DNA of 64,000 bases from Lederbergia galactosidilytica (GCF_017873565.1 NZ_JAGGKH010000002.1:62001-126000), one strand, 5' to 3'; positions 49,865 to 61,679 are shown, counted from the stretch's first letter. The notes: a model not told the origin generated them from the letters alone. Made by a program: numbers and translations.

Positions 49865-50129
49865 AAAAGAAAATCATAATGCCAATCGAAGTAACTAATA
49901 TAAGTATTGTCAGGCCAATATAAATCCATGTTAAAGATTTGACATTAGTTTTTAGGGATTTTGTTTCATATTCATGAGATCTAGCAATCTCGTCATTTAA
50001 TGTACTACCCTCTACTTCATATTGTTTTTGCTTGGTACTTACTTCTTTCCCAACTAATAGCGTACCAATTAAAGCAATTACACAAACAAGAATAACAGCA
50101 ATAATCATGAATGCATACACTTTTATCAT
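49863..50129 (-). CDS. Small two-span membrane protein, unknown
   Basis: About 88 residues with two membrane spans (near the N-terminus, ILVCVIALIGTLLVG, and near the C-terminus, IYIGLTILILVTSIGIMIFF) around a charged middle. The start is unsure: AGGAG lies very close to the ATG at 50129 and 11 bases from a GTG at 50120; a longer form to 50162 lacks a site. Family not recognised. Confidence 0.5.
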   Translation of the reverse strand: MIKVYAFMIIAVILVCVIALIGTLLVGKEVSTKQKQYEVEGSTLNDEIARSHEYETKSLKTNVKSLTWIYIGLTILILVTSIGIMIFF

Positions 50130-50162
50130 TACTCCTATCCAATAGACTTTCATCATTTCCAT

Positions 50163-50846
50163 TTTAACTTATTTTATTTCCAAAAATTTAAGATAAATAT
50201 GACAATTACATTACATAATTTTTTAAAACGCCATTACGGTAAATTCCATTCGAATATTTTTCGTATCATTATATATTCATCTAGAAAAGTTGTAATCTGT
50301 TAGGGCGATTGGGAATTGGTCAATTACTACTTAAATATTATACTAGTATATACCATCAATGCAAACTGGATCACCTCTATTTTTTAAGGGCATTTCTATT
50401 AGCAAGGCGTTTCTACTATAATAAAATCAAATTTACAAAATGAAGGAACACAATTTTTCCTCTTTCACAAAGAAGAATGCGAATGCAAAAGTTCTTTCCT
50501 AAAACAAGCACAAAATTAAATGCACTATAAAACTTTTAGAACGGAATGTCTCCGAATAATTAAATACATAACGAGTAAAGACTTAATTAAAAAAATGATT
50601 ATTTTCTGGTTTTTATTTGAATCAATTTCATAATAGAGATTTACGCTTCAGGTGGACGCTTTCCGCTCCAATCAACTCAGTTAAGGAAATACATTGACTA
50701 ACAATTCAATCTCCGTTAACAATAACGTTCGTGTATTGATCATCAATAAGCAATGATGAAATTGACTCACACTACTAACAACTAAATTTTTTGGTTGATC
50801 ATTTTATCATATAGGTAAAATGACCTAATTATAAGGAGGGTTATTT
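50163..50846. other. Gene-free AT-rich stretch with a Bacillus-type intergenic repeat remnant
   Basis: No gene seen. At about 50638-50680 the segment TTTACGCTTCAGGTGGACGC then TTTCCGCTCCAATCAAC resembles the CGGAAAGCGTCC-type intergenic repeat common in Bacillus, here incomplete. Confidence 0.4.
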
Positions 50847-50878
50847 ATGCTAATATATATAAGGCATCAGGAAAGGAT

Positions 50879-51055
50879 ATGATCACCATAGACACGGAAA
50901 AATATGACCTCAATACCATTTATATTTTAAAAGAGCACCCTGATATTAAAAGTGGCCGTTGTGACAATTGTAATCATGCTGCTTTTCATAGTTACATACA
51001 AGAAGGTAAACTGATCCGCAAATGCAAAAATTGCGGAATGATGAAAAGTATATAA
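50879..51055 (+). CDS. Small zinc-ribbon protein with a likely dinucleotide frameshift at its start
   Basis: The 58-residue frame (MITIDTEKYDLNTIYILKE, then CDNCNHAAFHSYIQEGK and CKNCGMMKSI) has two CxxC pairs 24 residues apart, a rubredoxin-like zinc ribbon. A strong AAGGAGGG site and ATG lie at 50834-50849, but that start leads to a stop after 11 codons. Removing one AT from the TAATATATATAAG run would join it in frame (MLIYKASGKDMIT). The present start at 50879 has only a weak site. A terminator follows at once. Confidence 0.5.
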   Translation: MITIDTEKYDLNTIYILKEHPDIKSGRCDNCNHAAFHSYIQEGKLIRKCKNCGMMKSI

Positions 51056-51085
51056 CCCTAATCATAAGATAGGGTTATATTCTTT
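51051..51085 (+). terminator. Terminator after the zinc-ribbon gene
   Basis: 10-bp perfect arms (TATAACCCTA), 9-base loop, then TTCTTTTATTA. Confidence 0.75.
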
Positions 51086-51203
51086 TATTATAGAAACAGC
51101 TCGCTTCAAAGACGGTGGATAGTGAGAAGATTTACCTAAAGAAAATTAACTGGATGGCCACCTTCGTATTAAAAAACACCCCGAAGGATGCAAATTTAAT
51201 TTA

Positions 51204-51479
51204 CTAACAGTCATCATTGTCATTAATAGGTCTACAACGTGGATTTTCTAAATCATTTCCACAATTATAGTTCTCAACAATATTTATATCTTTTTCAGAT
51301 TCCGTTACAGGATAATAATTCTCTACCCTAGTGATGTTCTTATTTATATTTTTTACGTGAGTTGGATGAACACGTCTAATCGTTTTTCTGTTGGTCGTAG
51401 TATTTACAACATTTTTTGTGGGATAGAATACTGTTTCTACATCATTATGGTGACCTTTTTTATTATGATTTTGGCTCAT
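51204..51479 (-). CDS. CotD-like spore coat protein
   Basis: The 91-residue protein shows ETVFYPTKNVVNTTTNRKTIRRVHPTHVKNINKNITRVENYYPVTES in pieces matching the CotD family plan (YPTK, HPTH, YFP-like motif), followed by an Asn/Asp-rich end. It is probably a coat component. GGGAGGG precedes the ATG. No terminator is visible directly after it. Confidence 0.75.
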   Translation of the reverse strand: MSQNHNKKGHHNDVETVFYPTKNVVNTTTNRKTIRRVHPTHVKNINKNITRVENYYPVTESEKDINIVENYNCGNDLENPRCRPINDNDDC

Positions 51480-51837
51480 AACCTATCCCTCCCTTCACCA
51501 AAGACTTAGTATAGCTTATGTCGAAAAATGAATGGTTGTCCTAGATTTCTGCCATTTTTTTAAAAAATCCACTTATCAACTATTTTCTTGGCGAATAAAT
51601 GTTTACACCTCAATTAGATAATATAAATTGACTACAGCTGCTTATTGCTTTACCCGATATTATCGGTATCGCCAAATTGTTTGCCTACTTACCACCACAA
51701 GTAAAATCAATATAGTATCACTATCAATCGTTCCACAACACCGCAGGAGAATGTAGAAGATCTATAAGAAGAAAAATATCACGTCTCTATATCAGTAATT
51801 TATTAATGATTTTTCTTATTAGATAAGGAGGAGAAAG
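51480..51837. other. Gene-free gap
   Basis: Divergent upstream regions of the coat gene and the 446-residue gene. No promoter or other structure could be fixed by eye. Confidence 0.4.
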
Positions 51838-53178
51838 ATGATTACAGAAAAGAAGGCTAGTGAAAAACATTTTGACTTGCATAACAAGATTAAAGAGGTC
51901 ATACCTAGAAAAGACGGGAGTGGGGATATAAATAAATGCATCTCTTTGTGTGAAGAAGGTATGGAAAACCTCAAGTTCTTTATCAAGGAAAATAATACTA
52001 ATGCATTCCATACTCATCAATATCTGAAGGAAATTAAAATTGAGGAAGAGTTCGCAGCTCCATTTCCTCCACTAAGTATTTTATGTAGAGACGTATTGAT
52101 CGACTGTTACTTAATGACAGATAAGTTTAGTTTGGCTAAAAATGTTGTTGAACGAGCGTTAATGGCGAAAGCATGGAATGAGGAACAGGTAAATGAACAA
52201 TTGGAGTATATTGATAAAGTCGAAGACTCACGTAATTTATTGTATGAAAGAATTAGAGAATCCCCTGGTACTCTTCAAAAGGAGATATACGCAATATTAC
52301 CTGACGCCGATAAAAAAGCAATGCAATGGTATCTCGCTAACTCAAAAACGATTTATAAACTAAAAACCAAATCATCTTATAGTATTTGGATGAGTAAAGA
52401 TGACGTATCAGAAAAAGATTTAAATTCCTCTGTAGAACGCGCTATTACTGAAAATAAGTTAAACAAAGAAAAAGCAGATCTAGCCAATGAATTATTATTA
52501 CAGAATAAACTTTCCACATCCTTCCCAGCATGGTATATCTCAATTAGTTTTGGACATTCTCGTTCGAAAAATTATACTAAAGCAGTTAATCTGGCGAAAT
52601 CAGCTCCTCAATATATTGAGTCTTATGACAGTAACAACAATATTATTCATCAAGCGGTTTACTCGGATAAACGCACGGATTATTTAAATTTTATCAGTTT
52701 ATACGAAATAATTAACAATTGGAAATCTTGTTTTGTGAATATCAATGGCGATATTGTTGATAGAAAAATTGTTGGTGGACTTAATTATTGCTATGGAGAT
52801 AAGTTAAGGATAGGTAAATCGGATTTTTGTTATGGTGCAAGTGAATTTACAAAAAACCCCTTTGGCTGTCACCGACTCCAAATAAGTAGTTTTAATCACC
52901 CTTGGTGGTCCTTTGGGAATTTTAACGCAAACGGAATTTGGCTCATCAATAAAACGGCCATTCTAAATAGAATTAAAGAGTATTCCCAACCTTATATCCA
53001 CTGTCCCGCCTTTTCAATGGAGGAAATATTAAATGTTGTAGATAAACTCCCTAACTTCATTGACCCGGAAAGAAATCAACATTGGATAAAAACAGCTGAC
53101 GGCGTTGAACCTAAAGATGATCGTTCCGCAAAAGCTATATCTATTCAATTGGGAAAACCGTTAAATATAGAAGGCTAG
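51838..53178 (+). CDS. 446-residue protein of unknown function
   Basis: No family recognised. Residues about 1-120 look alpha-helical and TPR-like (CISLCEEGMENLKFF, then DCYLMTDKFSLAKNVVERALM). Residues about 135-185 resemble a small winged helix (RIRESPGTLQKEIYAILP, then a helix and SSYSIWM wing). The C-terminal half has aromatic-rich stretches (NHPWWSFGNFNANGIWL) and ends KDDRSAKAISIQLGKPL. ATAAGGAGGAG is a strong ribosome site and a terminator follows. It stands alone beside mutL in an accessory patch. Confidence 0.65.
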   Translation: MITEKKASEKHFDLHNKIKEVIPRKDGSGDINKCISLCEEGMENLKFFIKENNTNAFHTHQYLKEIKIEEEFAAPFPPLSILCRDVLIDCYLMTDKFSLAKNVVERALMAKAWNEEQVNEQLEYIDKVEDSRNLLYERIRESPGTLQKEIYAILPDADKKAMQWYLANSKTIYKLKTKSSYSIWMSKDDVSEKDLNSSVERAITENKLNKEKADLANELLLQNKLSTSFPAWYISISFGHSRSKNYTKAVNLAKSAPQYIESYDSNNNIIHQAVYSDKRTDYLNFISLYEIINNWKSCFVNINGDIVDRKIVGGLNYCYGDKLRIGKSDFCYGASEFTKNPFGCHRLQISSFNHPWWSFGNFNANGIWLINKTAILNRIKEYSQPYIHCPAFSMEEILNVVDKLPNFIDPERNQHWIKTADGVEPKDDRSAKAISIQLGKPLNIEG

Positions 53179-53262
53179 GGATTATGATCAACTGTCCCAG
53201 AAGTACGAATTAGAAGTAATTATTCAATAATATAAAAAATAGCAAAATATTATCAATTCATC

Positions 53263-53285
53263 AGCCTAAAAAAAGGCTTTTTTTT
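53263..53285 (+). terminator. Terminator after the 446-residue gene
   Basis: AGCCT / AGGCT stem with A-rich loop, then seven Ts. Confidence 0.65.
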
Positions 53286-53439
53286 ACAAAGAAGATATTT
53301 GTTTAGATGTTTTATCACGGTTATAGAAGCAATTATCTCTCCTCCAGCTAGCAAGATCTTAATCGAAAAGTGCGCAAAATCGATAAGAAATCAGGCGAGT
53401 AACTGGTGATTGTGGTCAAATTGTTGTCAATATATTAAA

Positions 53440-53483
53440 CAACAACGCAACCCCCATATACAGGCAAGGGATTCGCGTTGTTG
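53440..53483 (-). terminator. Hairpin after mutL
   Basis: 9-bp perfect arms (CAACAACGC) just past the mutL stop. The T-tract is poor. Confidence 0.45.
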
Positions 53484-53487
53484 AATA

Positions 53488-55353
53488 TTACATAATTCTT
53501 TTAAACATTTTTTCTATTTCATAAGTTGAAAAGTGAACGATGATAGGTCTTCCATGTGGACATGTAAAAGGATCTTCAGTTTTACGTAACTCTTGAATTA
53601 AAGCTTGAATTTCATCTTGCCTTAAAAAACGATTCGCCTTTATGGATCCTTTACAACTCATCATAATAGCTGCCTCTTCTAATAGTGTCTTAATGTCCAT
53701 TTTTTTCATCGTAAGCAGCTGTTCAATTAGGTCCTCAATCGTTTCTTTCTCATAGCCTTTTGGAAACCAATGTGGGTGCGAGCGAATAATAAAACTATTC
53801 GTCCCAAAATTCTCTAGAAAAATACCTACTTTTTCTAATTCGTTTTTATGTTCTTCGATTTTAATATATTCATCGGTTGAAAATTCTAAAGTTAACGGAA
53901 CAAGCATTTCCTGAAGTTCATTGGTAACCTCACCGACTTTATCCCGAAAATATTCATATTTAATTCGTTCTTGGGCGGCATGTTGATCTATCATATAAAA
54001 GCCGCGATCATTTTGTGCCAAAATATAGGTGCCATGTAGTTGCCCAATTGGGTACAAGGGAGGGATACGATCAAGCGTTTCCTCTGTATTCTCCTCTACA
54101 ATTGGCTCTATCGTTACTGGCGATTCATTAGCAACAAAACCAGTTGCTAACTCTTCTTCCTCCATCTCAGGGGGCTCATATACTTTTGTTAATTCAACTG
54201 GCTCTGGGTCCACTACTCGCTTATTTTGTTGCGGCCAATCACTTATTGGTCTGTTCTCACTTTTAGGTAGCGGCGGTTTACTAAACTTACTTTCTTCTAA
54301 CTGAAGATATGTCTGCTCTGATTTTCTTTCACTTTTTCTTGCTGCTATATTTCCTGCTGGAATTAATTCCTGATGTTTAAATGCTCGCTTAATGGAAGTT
54401 GAAATAATATGTTCAAGTTCAGCTTCTTTACTAAGACGTACAGTCATTTTCGCTGGATGAACATTGACGTCAACTAATATAGGATCCATCTGAATAGACA
54501 ATAAAACAATAGGATGGCGATTGATTGGTAATAATGTGTGATATCCATCCATAATCGCATTCACCAATGAATAATTTTTAATAAAACGGCCATTCACCAT
54601 CGTTGATATATAATTTCGAGAAGCCCGCGTTATTTCAGGTAAGGATACCCATCCACTTAAGGTAAAATCAAGTGATTGTGCCTCAATGGGAACCATTTTT
54701 CTGGCGATATTCATTCCATATATTGCAGCTAATACTTGTCTAATATCGCCATTTCCATTCGTTCTTAATAACTCTCTCTCATTATGGCGAAGTCTGAAGG
54801 AAATTTCTGGATGTGCCAATGCTAATCGATTGACAATATCGGAAATATGGCCAATTTCAGTATGAATAGTTTTCATATATTTTAATCGGGCAGGAGTATT
54901 GAAAAACAAATCTGAAACGGTAAGGTCTGTTCCAACTCGAGCAGATGACTTCTCTTGGCTTATTACCTTCCCTGCTTCCAGCTGGAGCCTTGTTCCAGAT
55001 TTTCCTGCTTTTGCGGAGATTAGGTCAATGATCGAAACAGAGGCTATACTTGGAAGGGCCTCCCCTCTAAAGCCTAAAGTGCGAATCCGAAAGAGGTCTC
55101 TCTCATCTTTAATTTTACTAGTAGCATGGCGTTTAAAGGCTCGTAGGATATCTGCTTCATCAATCCCATCCCCATTATCTAAAACCCGTATTTTCCCTAG
55201 GCCAGCTTCTTCGACATCAATTTCAATGATCGTGCTATGCGCATCAATGGCGTTCTCAACTAACTCTTTTACAACAGAGGCAGGACGCTCTACTACTTCT
55301 CCTGCCGCAATTTTATTAGAAAGAAAATCATCTAATTCAATAATTTCAGGCAT
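53488..55353 (-). CDS. mutL: DNA mismatch repair protein MutL
   Basis: The 621-residue protein has an N-terminal GHKL ATPase ([25 protein letters not shown]) and a C-terminal endonuclease domain with [22 protein letters not shown] and [12 protein letters not shown], so it should be a nicking MutL as in other bacteria without MutH. AAAGGTGGG precedes the ATG. It follows mutS on the same strand. Confidence 0.96.
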   Translation of the reverse strand: MPEIIELDDFLSNKIAAGEVVERPASVVKELVENAIDAHSTIIEIDVEEAGLGKIRVLDNGDGIDEADILRAFKRHATSKIKDERDLFRIRTLGFRGEALPSIASVSIIDLISAKAGKSGTRLQLEAGKVISQEKSSARVGTDLTVSDLFFNTPARLKYMKTIHTEIGHISDIVNRLALAHPEISFRLRHNERELLRTNGNGDIRQVLAAIYGMNIARKMVPIEAQSLDFTLSGWVSLPEITRASRNYISTMVNGRFIKNYSLVNAIMDGYHTLLPINRHPIVLLSIQMDPILVDVNVHPAKMTVRLSKEAELEHIISTSIKRAFKHQELIPAGNIAARKSERKSEQTYLQLEESKFSKPPLPKSENRPISDWPQQNKRVVDPEPVELTKVYEPPEMEEEELATGFVANESPVTIEPIVEENTEETLDRIPPLYPIGQLHGTYILAQNDRGFYMIDQHAAQERIKYEYFRDKVGEVTNELQEMLVPLTLEFSTDEYIKIEEHKNELEKVGIFLENFGTNSFIIRSHPHWFPKGYEKETIEDLIEQLLTMKKMDIKTLLEEAAIMMSCKGSIKANRFLRQDEIQALIQELRKTEDPFTCPHGRPIIVHFSTYEIEKMFKRIM

Positions 55354-55545
55354 TGTTCATTCCCACCTTTCGCCATATGTTATTTCAATGCATGCCTAAT
55401 AAGGAGGTTAAATAAAACTAAATCGGCTTAAGGCGCTGTTGGTTAACGGCTGGCTTGTACAAAATATGCGATATTCCATGTTTATGCTTATTATGCGTAA
55501 ACGTTACTTAATAATCTCGCTCCAACTAAAATTCTTTTGCATATC

Positions 55546-58140
55546 CTATTTAAGTTGTTTTTTAATCTCATAGAGTACGTTCATTGCTTGCATTGGATTC
55601 AGTTCTAAAATATCAATGCTGCGGATTTTCTCTAACACTTTATGCGCTGATTTTTCCACTTTGTTTGATTCTGGCGGCTCAAAGAATGTTAGCTGTTCTT
55701 GAACATGAGTAGATTCTTCTTCTTCATCAATTGTCACAGCTGTTTCCAATTGAGAATCCCTAGCCGATTTTTCCAATTCATTTAAAACTTCATTCGCTCT
55801 TTTAATGAGACTAGCCGGCAGTTCCGCCAATTCTGCAACATGAATACCATAACTTTTATCAGCCGCACCTTTTTTTACCTTATGAAGGAAAACAAGTTTT
55901 CCTTGTTGCTCGATCGCACTAACATGGACATTACTTAATTTGGTTAATTTTTCATCCAAGACTGTTAATTCATGATAATGAGTGGAAAAAAGCGTTTTTG
56001 CTCCGATATTTTCATGAATATATTCAATAATAGCTTGAGCTAATGCCATTCCATCATATGTAGACGTACCACGTCCTATTTCATCAAATAATATTAAACT
56101 AGCATTTGTTGCATTCATAAGGGCATTTTTCGCTTCAAGCATCTCGACCATAAAAGTACTTTGTCCAGAAATCAAATCATCTGCTGCTCCAATTCGAGTA
56201 AATATTTGATCAAAAATTGGTAACTCAACTGATTTAGCAGGAACAAAACAACCGATCTGTGCTATCAAAGAAATCAACGCAATTTGGCGCATATATGTAC
56301 TCTTACCAGACATATTAGGACCCGTAATTAAGAACATCTCATTTTGTGCATCCATATAACAATCATTTGGTACATAGCTATTTGAATCCATCACTTTTTC
56401 AACAACCGGGTGCCGTCCTTCTTCTATAGCAATTCTTCGATTTGTATTGAAAATCGGACGTGTATAATGGCGTTTTTCACTTATAGTGGCAAAACATTGA
56501 AAAACGTCTAACATACTAATAATTTTTGCTGTTTGCTGAATTCTTTTTATATAGGATTGAACAGTTTGCCTTATCTTCACAAATAATTCATATTCTAAAT
56601 CTACACTTTTCTCCTCTGCTTGAAGAATTAGTGCTTCTTTTTCCTTTAATTCAGGAGTTATATATCTTTCCGCATTGGCTAATGTTTGTTTACGTTCATA
56701 ACGCGAATCTTGGAGAAGATGAATATTTGCTCGCGTCACTTCAATATAATATCCAAATACACGATTAAATCCTACTTTTAGTGATTTTATTCCTGTTTTT
56801 TCTCTTTCTTCTTTTTCTAATTGGGCAATCCATTGTTTTCCATTTCGACTGGCATCCCGATATTGATCCAATCCCTCGTGAAAACCGTCTTTGATAAGCC
56901 CCCCTTCTTTAATAGAAATGGGAGGTTGTTCTACAATAGCATTCTCTAAAACAGTAACTAGTTCTTTACATGGATCTAATTGGCTTGCTAATGTTTTAGC
57001 CCACTCTTGCTCTAACTGTTCCGTTAATTGTATGATAGCCGGAATTTGCATTAAGGATTTCTTTAATTGAATGAAATCCCGAGCATTGGCATTTCCAAAT
57101 GCTACTCGCCCTGACAGGCGTTCTAAATCATAAACACCTGTTAATTTATCGCGCAGGTCTTCCCTTTCGAAATAATGATTCAACAGTGTTTCAACCATAT
57201 CAAGCCGTTGGTTAATTTTATCCTCTTTAATAAGGGGACGATCAATCCATTGTCTTAGTAAACGGCCGCCCATAGCTGTAACTGTTTCATCTAAAAGCCA
57301 TAATAATGTGCCCTTTTTATTTTTTCCCCGGATTGACTCTGTAATCTCAAGATTACGTTTTGAAAAGTAATCAATTTTCATATATTGATCTAATTCATAT
57401 TCAGTAAATGGTTGTAAATGATGGAGGCTTCTTTTTTGAGATTTTTTTAGATAACATAATAGTCTCTGAGCAACACTCTTCAGTGGAGCACTTTGAAGTT
57501 GCTTTACCAATTCATGAAACTCTTGAATCTCTGTTGACTCATCTTCAAAAGAAATTACTACCTGACAACGTGTCTGTATAAAAGTAATTTCATCTTGGGC
57601 AAAGTTCGGATCGACAACGATTTCTTTTGCGCCTATAGAGGCTATTTCATTTGCTAATCTTTCCAGGGAATTTTCTACTAATAAAGCTTTGCTCTCCCCT
57701 GTTGACAAATCAGTATAGGCGATCGCATATTTTCCATCTTGATCACGGTGAATCGAGGCAATATAGTTATTTTCTTTATCATTTAAGCCTTTCTCATCCA
57801 TAACTGTTCCAGGGGTAATTAGTTGAATGACTTCACGTCGTACTACCCCTTTAGCTTGCTTGGGATCCTCTGTTTGCTCACAAATGGCCACTTTATATCC
57901 CTTATTAATTAATTGTTCTACATAACCAGCAGCAGCATGGTAAGGCACCCCACACATAGGGATCTTGTCCTGAGCCCCGCCATCCCTGCTAGTCAATGTT
58001 ATTTCCAAAACCTGAGATGCTTTTAGCGCATCTTCAAAGAACATTTCATAAAAATCCCCTAAACGAAAAAACAAAAAGGCGTCTTGATACTCTGCCTTTA
58101 TTTTCAAGTATTGTTGTATCATCGGAGTATATTGAGCCAT
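55546..58140 (-). CDS. mutS: DNA mismatch repair protein MutS
   Basis: The 864-residue protein recognises mismatches. The mismatch-binding FYEMFFEDA (F-x-E) lies at about 28-36. The ATPase shows [15 protein letters not shown] and [16 protein letters not shown]-terminal helical region and PCNA/beta-type tail complete it. AAGGAAATC lies before the ATG. The gap to mutL is about 190 bp, without a terminator that I can see, so they may be co-transcribed. Confidence 0.96.
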   Translation of the reverse strand: MAQYTPMIQQYLKIKAEYQDAFLFFRLGDFYEMFFEDALKASQVLEITLTSRDGGAQDKIPMCGVPYHAAAGYVEQLINKGYKVAICEQTEDPKQAKGVVRREVIQLITPGTVMDEKGLNDKENNYIASIHRDQDGKYAIAYTDLSTGESKALLVENSLERLANEIASIGAKEIVVDPNFAQDEITFIQTRCQVVISFEDESTEIQEFHELVKQLQSAPLKSVAQRLLCYLKKSQKRSLHHLQPFTEYELDQYMKIDYFSKRNLEITESIRGKNKKGTLLWLLDETVTAMGGRLLRQWIDRPLIKEDKINQRLDMVETLLNHYFEREDLRDKLTGVYDLERLSGRVAFGNANARDFIQLKKSLMQIPAIIQLTEQLEQEWAKTLASQLDPCKELVTVLENAIVEQPPISIKEGGLIKDGFHEGLDQYRDASRNGKQWIAQLEKEEREKTGIKSLKVGFNRVFGYYIEVTRANIHLLQDSRYERKQTLANAERYITPELKEKEALILQAEEKSVDLEYELFVKIRQTVQSYIKRIQQTAKIISMLDVFQCFATISEKRHYTRPIFNTNRRIAIEEGRHPVVEKVMDSNSYVPNDCYMDAQNEMFLITGPNMSGKSTYMRQIALISLIAQIGCFVPAKSVELPIFDQIFTRIGAADDLISGQSTFMVEMLEAKNALMNATNASLILFDEIGRGTSTYDGMALAQAIIEYIHENIGAKTLFSTHYHELTVLDEKLTKLSNVHVSAIEQQGKLVFLHKVKKGAADKSYGIHVAELAELPASLIKRANEVLNELEKSARDSQLETAVTIDEEEESTHVQEQLTFFEPPESNKVEKSAHKVLEKIRSIDILELNPMQAMNVLYEIKKQLK

Positions 58141-58511
58141 ATGTACCGATTTCCTTTCTTCTCAAAAACTATGTCCAAACTAGTATAACATATCAAGGAT
58201 TAATCAATCACTAGCGTAAATTCCCATTTCATTTTAGGCGATTTAAAAAAATAAGGATTGGCAGCGAAGAAGCGACATATCTTGTAACAGACAGAGGCCA
58301 GCATTCAAGCAGCAAGTCCACTCCTAAGAATTGAAAATCATTATTCTTGCTTGCATCACGAATTTAAAGCTTTCTTTCGGCTAAAAGTACACGCTCTCGA
58401 ACTTCAGACGTCTAAAGTGGACTAGTGTCGAACATATACATTCTACGACCATGTCTTTTGCTAACCTGAACCCGCAATTTCATCATATAAACTTATCTTG
58501 AAACAAAAGAA
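58141..58511. other. Gene-free gap between cotE and mutS
   Basis: No reading frame or clear regulatory structure is seen apart from the cotE terminator at its right end. Confidence 0.4.
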
Positions 58512-58533
58512 AACCGGGAACACCTTCCCGGTT
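58512..58533 (-). terminator. Terminator after cotE
   Basis: 9-bp arms (AACCGGGAA), 4-base loop, then TTTTCTTTTG on the minus strand; it overlaps the cotE stop. Confidence 0.8.
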
Positions 58534-59086
58534 AATCTTTTTCCTCGTCAGCGGTAAGAAATTCCGTGTTAATGTCTTCAAGTTCACTATCAGATAATTC
58601 TTCATGTAAATCATAATCATCATCATCTGAGCATTTATCATAGTGAACTTCAACACAAACCTTTGTTTCACCAATGACATCAACTTGAAATTCTCTTTCG
58701 GTTGTCACAAGAATTTTATTCCCTTTTTTAGAAATAACGGCTTCTACGCAATTAGGCTGTTGTAAAACATTGGCTAAAACTTGTCGGTCATCCATGCAAT
58801 CAGGATCTTTGTAGTGAAGCTTGAGTATATCTCTGTAATCTACCCTTTCAGTTGCAACAGATGTTTTCGTGTTATCGTGATGGGAATACCAAACATTCAT
58901 ATCAAAAGAGCCGCTTACCTCGACTTCTTTCTTGCCGACTTTCCGCGCTTCATATTTATGATTGATAATCCAACAGCCTAAAATGCTCGAAGGATGATGC
59001 GGTGGGCTAATTGTATAATTGGCTTTCGTAAATTTACGCCCTTTCGCAACGACTGCTTTAGTTATAATTTCTCTATATTCTGCCAT
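58532..59086 (-). CDS. cotE: Spore outer coat morphogenetic protein CotE
   Basis: CotE directs outer coat assembly around the forespore. The 184-residue frame begins [20 protein letters not shown] and has the conserved [15 protein letters not shown] and [19 protein letters not shown] segments, then the acidic tail ([19 protein letters not shown]). The ATG is fixed by GAGGAGG 10 bases upstream. It lies between ricA and mutS as in B. subtilis. Confidence 0.95.
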   Translation of the reverse strand: MAEYREIITKAVVAKGRKFTKANYTISPPHHPSSILGCWIINHKYEARKVGKKEVEVSGSFDMNVWYSHHDNTKTSVATERVDYRDILKLHYKDPDCMDDRQVLANVLQQPNCVEAVISKKGNKILVTTEREFQVDVIGETKVCVEVHYDKCSDDDDYDLHEELSDSELEDINTEFLTADEEKD

Positions 59087-59716
59087 TCGAGCGAACCTCC
59101 TCATTCATTTTCCCTTCATCCTATGCATTTACCTAGATGATTGTGCTCATTTCCTAAAAAACCAAAACTTCTTTTGCGCCTATGATAGTGTATGATGGAA
59201 ATGGAAAATGTTGAGGAAAGTGCGGAGACAACTTTAAACTTTTTTGGATAGTCGGAAATAGTACGGAATGAAATAGAGCTTTTAATTAACACAAATGGAA
59301 TATGCTCCCTCGCGGCCAGTGAGCATGACCTGCACTGCAGAGGGAACATCAAGGTAGTGTCGACAGGCCCCAGGGCGTGACTGTCACGTAACGACCCCTC
59401 GTAAATCCTATTTGCTAAGTCAGCTTATCCCTCCTTAAATTTCTACACGATAATCCGAATCCCCCTTTTTCTGAAAAAGTGCCATGCAAAAAAGCATTCC
59501 TATATGAAGTACATTAGAAATGCTTTTAGTGCTTAATTAGATAGAAAGTCTTTATTTATATTTATATTCTATATCATAATTGTTAGCGTTGAAATACTTA
59601 GAATATGCGACTTCCAGCATTGGAAAGCCAAGCCATTTACGAGGACAGCGTTTTTAGCCACTCCCCCTTATTATTCAAGTTTATTCGTCGCTAAACAGTG
59701 ACTAGCGCTTTTGCTA
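59087..59716. other. Gap between ricA and cotE
   Basis: No gene seen. A GC-rich patch (about 59310-59410) stands out from the AT-rich flanks. A terminator-like stem (AAAAGCATT arms, 59490-59498 and 59519-59527, T-run both sides) probably ends the miaB-ricA unit about 190 bp after its stop. Confidence 0.45.
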
Positions 59717-60142
59717 TTAACAGCTAGATGGGCTGTTTTTAATTTTAGATCCTGTCTCGCCTGTCAGTAAATCGCCACCAGTTGAAAGTAATATCTCATC
59801 TGTTACTTTATTAGAAATTGCAGAGGAAACCATTTGTAGCAAATCATTAACATCTACTTGAGATTGTTTAAATTCTTGCACAATAGGTATTTCATCTAAT
59901 TCTGCTTCTAATTTTTCCAGTTTTTCCTCTACCAAATGGAGCGCTCTTTCTTTCCCATAATGTTGGAAATTAACAGCTTGTTTCTGTAGACTCTTAATAC
60001 TAGCGATCATTTCGCGGATCTTTTGATTTTCATTTATTTGTGCTTCCGCTCGCTTAAAAAAATCAACCTCTTCAGTGTTTGCAATCATTGTTGCTAATTC
60101 ATGTGCCCGAACTAATATATCGTCTTTCGTGTATTTTTCCAT
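59717..60142 (-). CDS. ricA: RicA / YmcA regulator of RNA processing and development
   Basis: The 141-residue helical protein belongs to the YlbF/YmcA family (MEKYTKDDILVRAHELATMIANTEEVDFFKRAE). With RicF and RicT it forms a complex that promotes RNase Y-dependent mRNA maturation, competence, biofilm and sporulation. It follows miaB by one base pair, so the two are coupled. The C-terminal Cys matches those used for iron-sulfur binding in the complex. RNase Y itself lies at the right edge. Confidence 0.9.
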   Translation of the reverse strand: MEKYTKDDILVRAHELATMIANTEEVDFFKRAEAQINENQKIREMIASIKSLQKQAVNFQHYGKERALHLVEEKLEKLEAELDEIPIVQEFKQSQVDVNDLLQMVSSAISNKVTDEILLSTGGDLLTGETGSKIKNSPSSC

Positions 60143-60143
60143 A

Positions 60144-61679
60144 TTAAATCACCTCAACCGATTCCTTTACATCAATCATTTCTCCATTTAGTGTCCATGT
60201 CTTAGCATCAGTAATTTTAACTTGAACAAGATTTCCAATTGCCGATTTCGGACCTTTAAAATTCACTAATTTGTTTTTCCGTGTATAACCAGATAGAATC
60301 TCAGGGTTGTTCTTGCTTTCCCCTTCAACTAACACTTCTACGATTTGCCCTTTATGAGCTTCCATTGCTTTTCTTGAATAATCATTCACTAAAGCATTTA
60401 ATCGTTGTAGTCGCTCTTTCTTCACTTCCATCGAAACATTGTCTTTCATCTTCGCCGCTGGAGTACCTTCTCTAGCTGAATAGATGAAAGTATAAGCTGT
60501 CTCGAATCCAACTTCACGGTAAAGGGACATTGTTTCTTCAAATTGCTCATCCGTTTCATTCGGGAACCCTACAATGATATCGGTAGAAAGTGAAACATCC
60601 GGTATTGCTTGCTTAATCTTCCTAACAAGTTCTAAATAATGCTCCCTTGTATATTTACGACCCATAATTTTTAACATGGCACTAGATCCTGATTGTACAG
60701 GTAGATGAATATGTTCAACCAGGTTTCCTTTATTAGCCAGTACTTCAATTAAATGATCATCAAAATCACGCGGATGACTTGTCGTAAAGCGAACACGTGG
60801 AATATCTACTTTTCTTAGATCATCCATTAAATCACCAAAGCGATAATCGATGTCTTCAAAGTCTTTTCCATAAGCATTTACGTTTTGACCGAGTAAAGTA
60901 ATTTCCTTATAACCATGTGCAGCTAGTTGGCGTACTTCTTGTATAATATCTTCTGGTCTTCTACTTCTTTCTTTTCCTCTTGTATAAGGAACAATACAAT
61001 AGGTACAGAACTTGTCACAGCCATACATAATATTTACCCAAGCTTTTATATTGCCTGTTCTAACTTTAGGGAGATTTTCAATAACATCCCCTTCTTTAGA
61101 CCAAACCTCAACAACCATTTCCTTAGACATATAAGCTTCATTTAAAATTTCAGGAAGGCGATGAATATTATGAGTTCCAAAAATCATGTCAACAAAAGGA
61201 TGCTTTTGCAATATTCGATTGACAACAGACTCTTGTTGCGCCATACATCCACATACACCCAATAGAAGATCCGGTTTTTCCATTTTTAAATGTTTTAAAT
61301 GCCCTAATTCACCAAATACCTTATTTTCTGCATTTTCCCTAATAGCACAAGTATTCATTAAAACAACGTCAGCATCTTCCACTGTTTCAGTAGGTTGATA
61401 ACCGAGATTCATAAAGATCCCAGCCATCACTTCTGTATCATGTTCATTCATTTGACAACCGTATGTCCGGATATAGAATTTACGACCATTTCCCATTCCT
61501 TTAAAACGTTCATCTATGTCAAAATCATCATGATATTTAATTTCCTCTCTTCCTCTTCTACGAGCATCCTTTAGAGATGGAGGCATATAGACCGTTTGAA
61601 AATATTTGCTATAATCTTTTTCTTTATTTTTTTCTGGACTCTGAACTTGTTGACTTTCTAAACGTTGTTTCTCGTTCAT
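60144..61679 (-). CDS. miaB: tRNA-2-methylthio-N6-dimethylallyladenosine synthase
   Basis: This radical-SAM methylthiotransferase acts on i6A37 made by MiaA. The 511-residue protein has the N-terminal UPF0004 cluster domain ([34 protein letters not shown]), the radical-SAM motif [14 protein letters not shown] and a C-terminal TRAM domain. The start [10 protein letters not shown] follows AAAGGGG; a ten-codon longer reading has no site. The long N-terminal extension is usual in Bacilli. Confidence 0.95.
   Translation of the reverse strand: MNEKQRLESQQVQSPEKNKEKDYSKYFQTVYMPPSLKDARRRGREEIKYHDDFDIDERFKGMGNGRKFYIRTYGCQMNEHDTEVMAGIFMNLGYQPTETVEDADVVLMNTCAIRENAENKVFGELGHLKHLKMEKPDLLLGVCGCMAQQESVVNRILQKHPFVDMIFGTHNIHRLPEILNEAYMSKEMVVEVWSKEGDVIENLPKVRTGNIKAWVNIMYGCDKFCTYCIVPYTRGKERSRRPEDIIQEVRQLAAHGYKEITLLGQNVNAYGKDFEDIDYRFGDLMDDLRKVDIPRVRFTTSHPRDFDDHLIEVLANKGNLVEHIHLPVQSGSSAMLKIMGRKYTREHYLELVRKIKQAIPDVSLSTDIIVGFPNETDEQFEETMSLYREVGFETAYTFIYSAREGTPAAKMKDNVSMEVKKERLQRLNALVNDYSRKAMEAHKGQIVEVLVEGESKNNPEILSGYTRKNKLVNFKGPKSAIGNLVQVKITDAKTWTLNGEMIDVKESVEVI

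Noticed and set aside
54899..55399. 166-residue plus-strand frame
   Set aside because: Lies wholly opposite the start of mutL, with no ribosome site or family match; a shadow frame.
59116..59352. 78-codon minus-strand frame upstream of cotE
   Set aside because: No ribosome site, and it crosses a GC-rich patch and the cotE upstream region; not gene-like.
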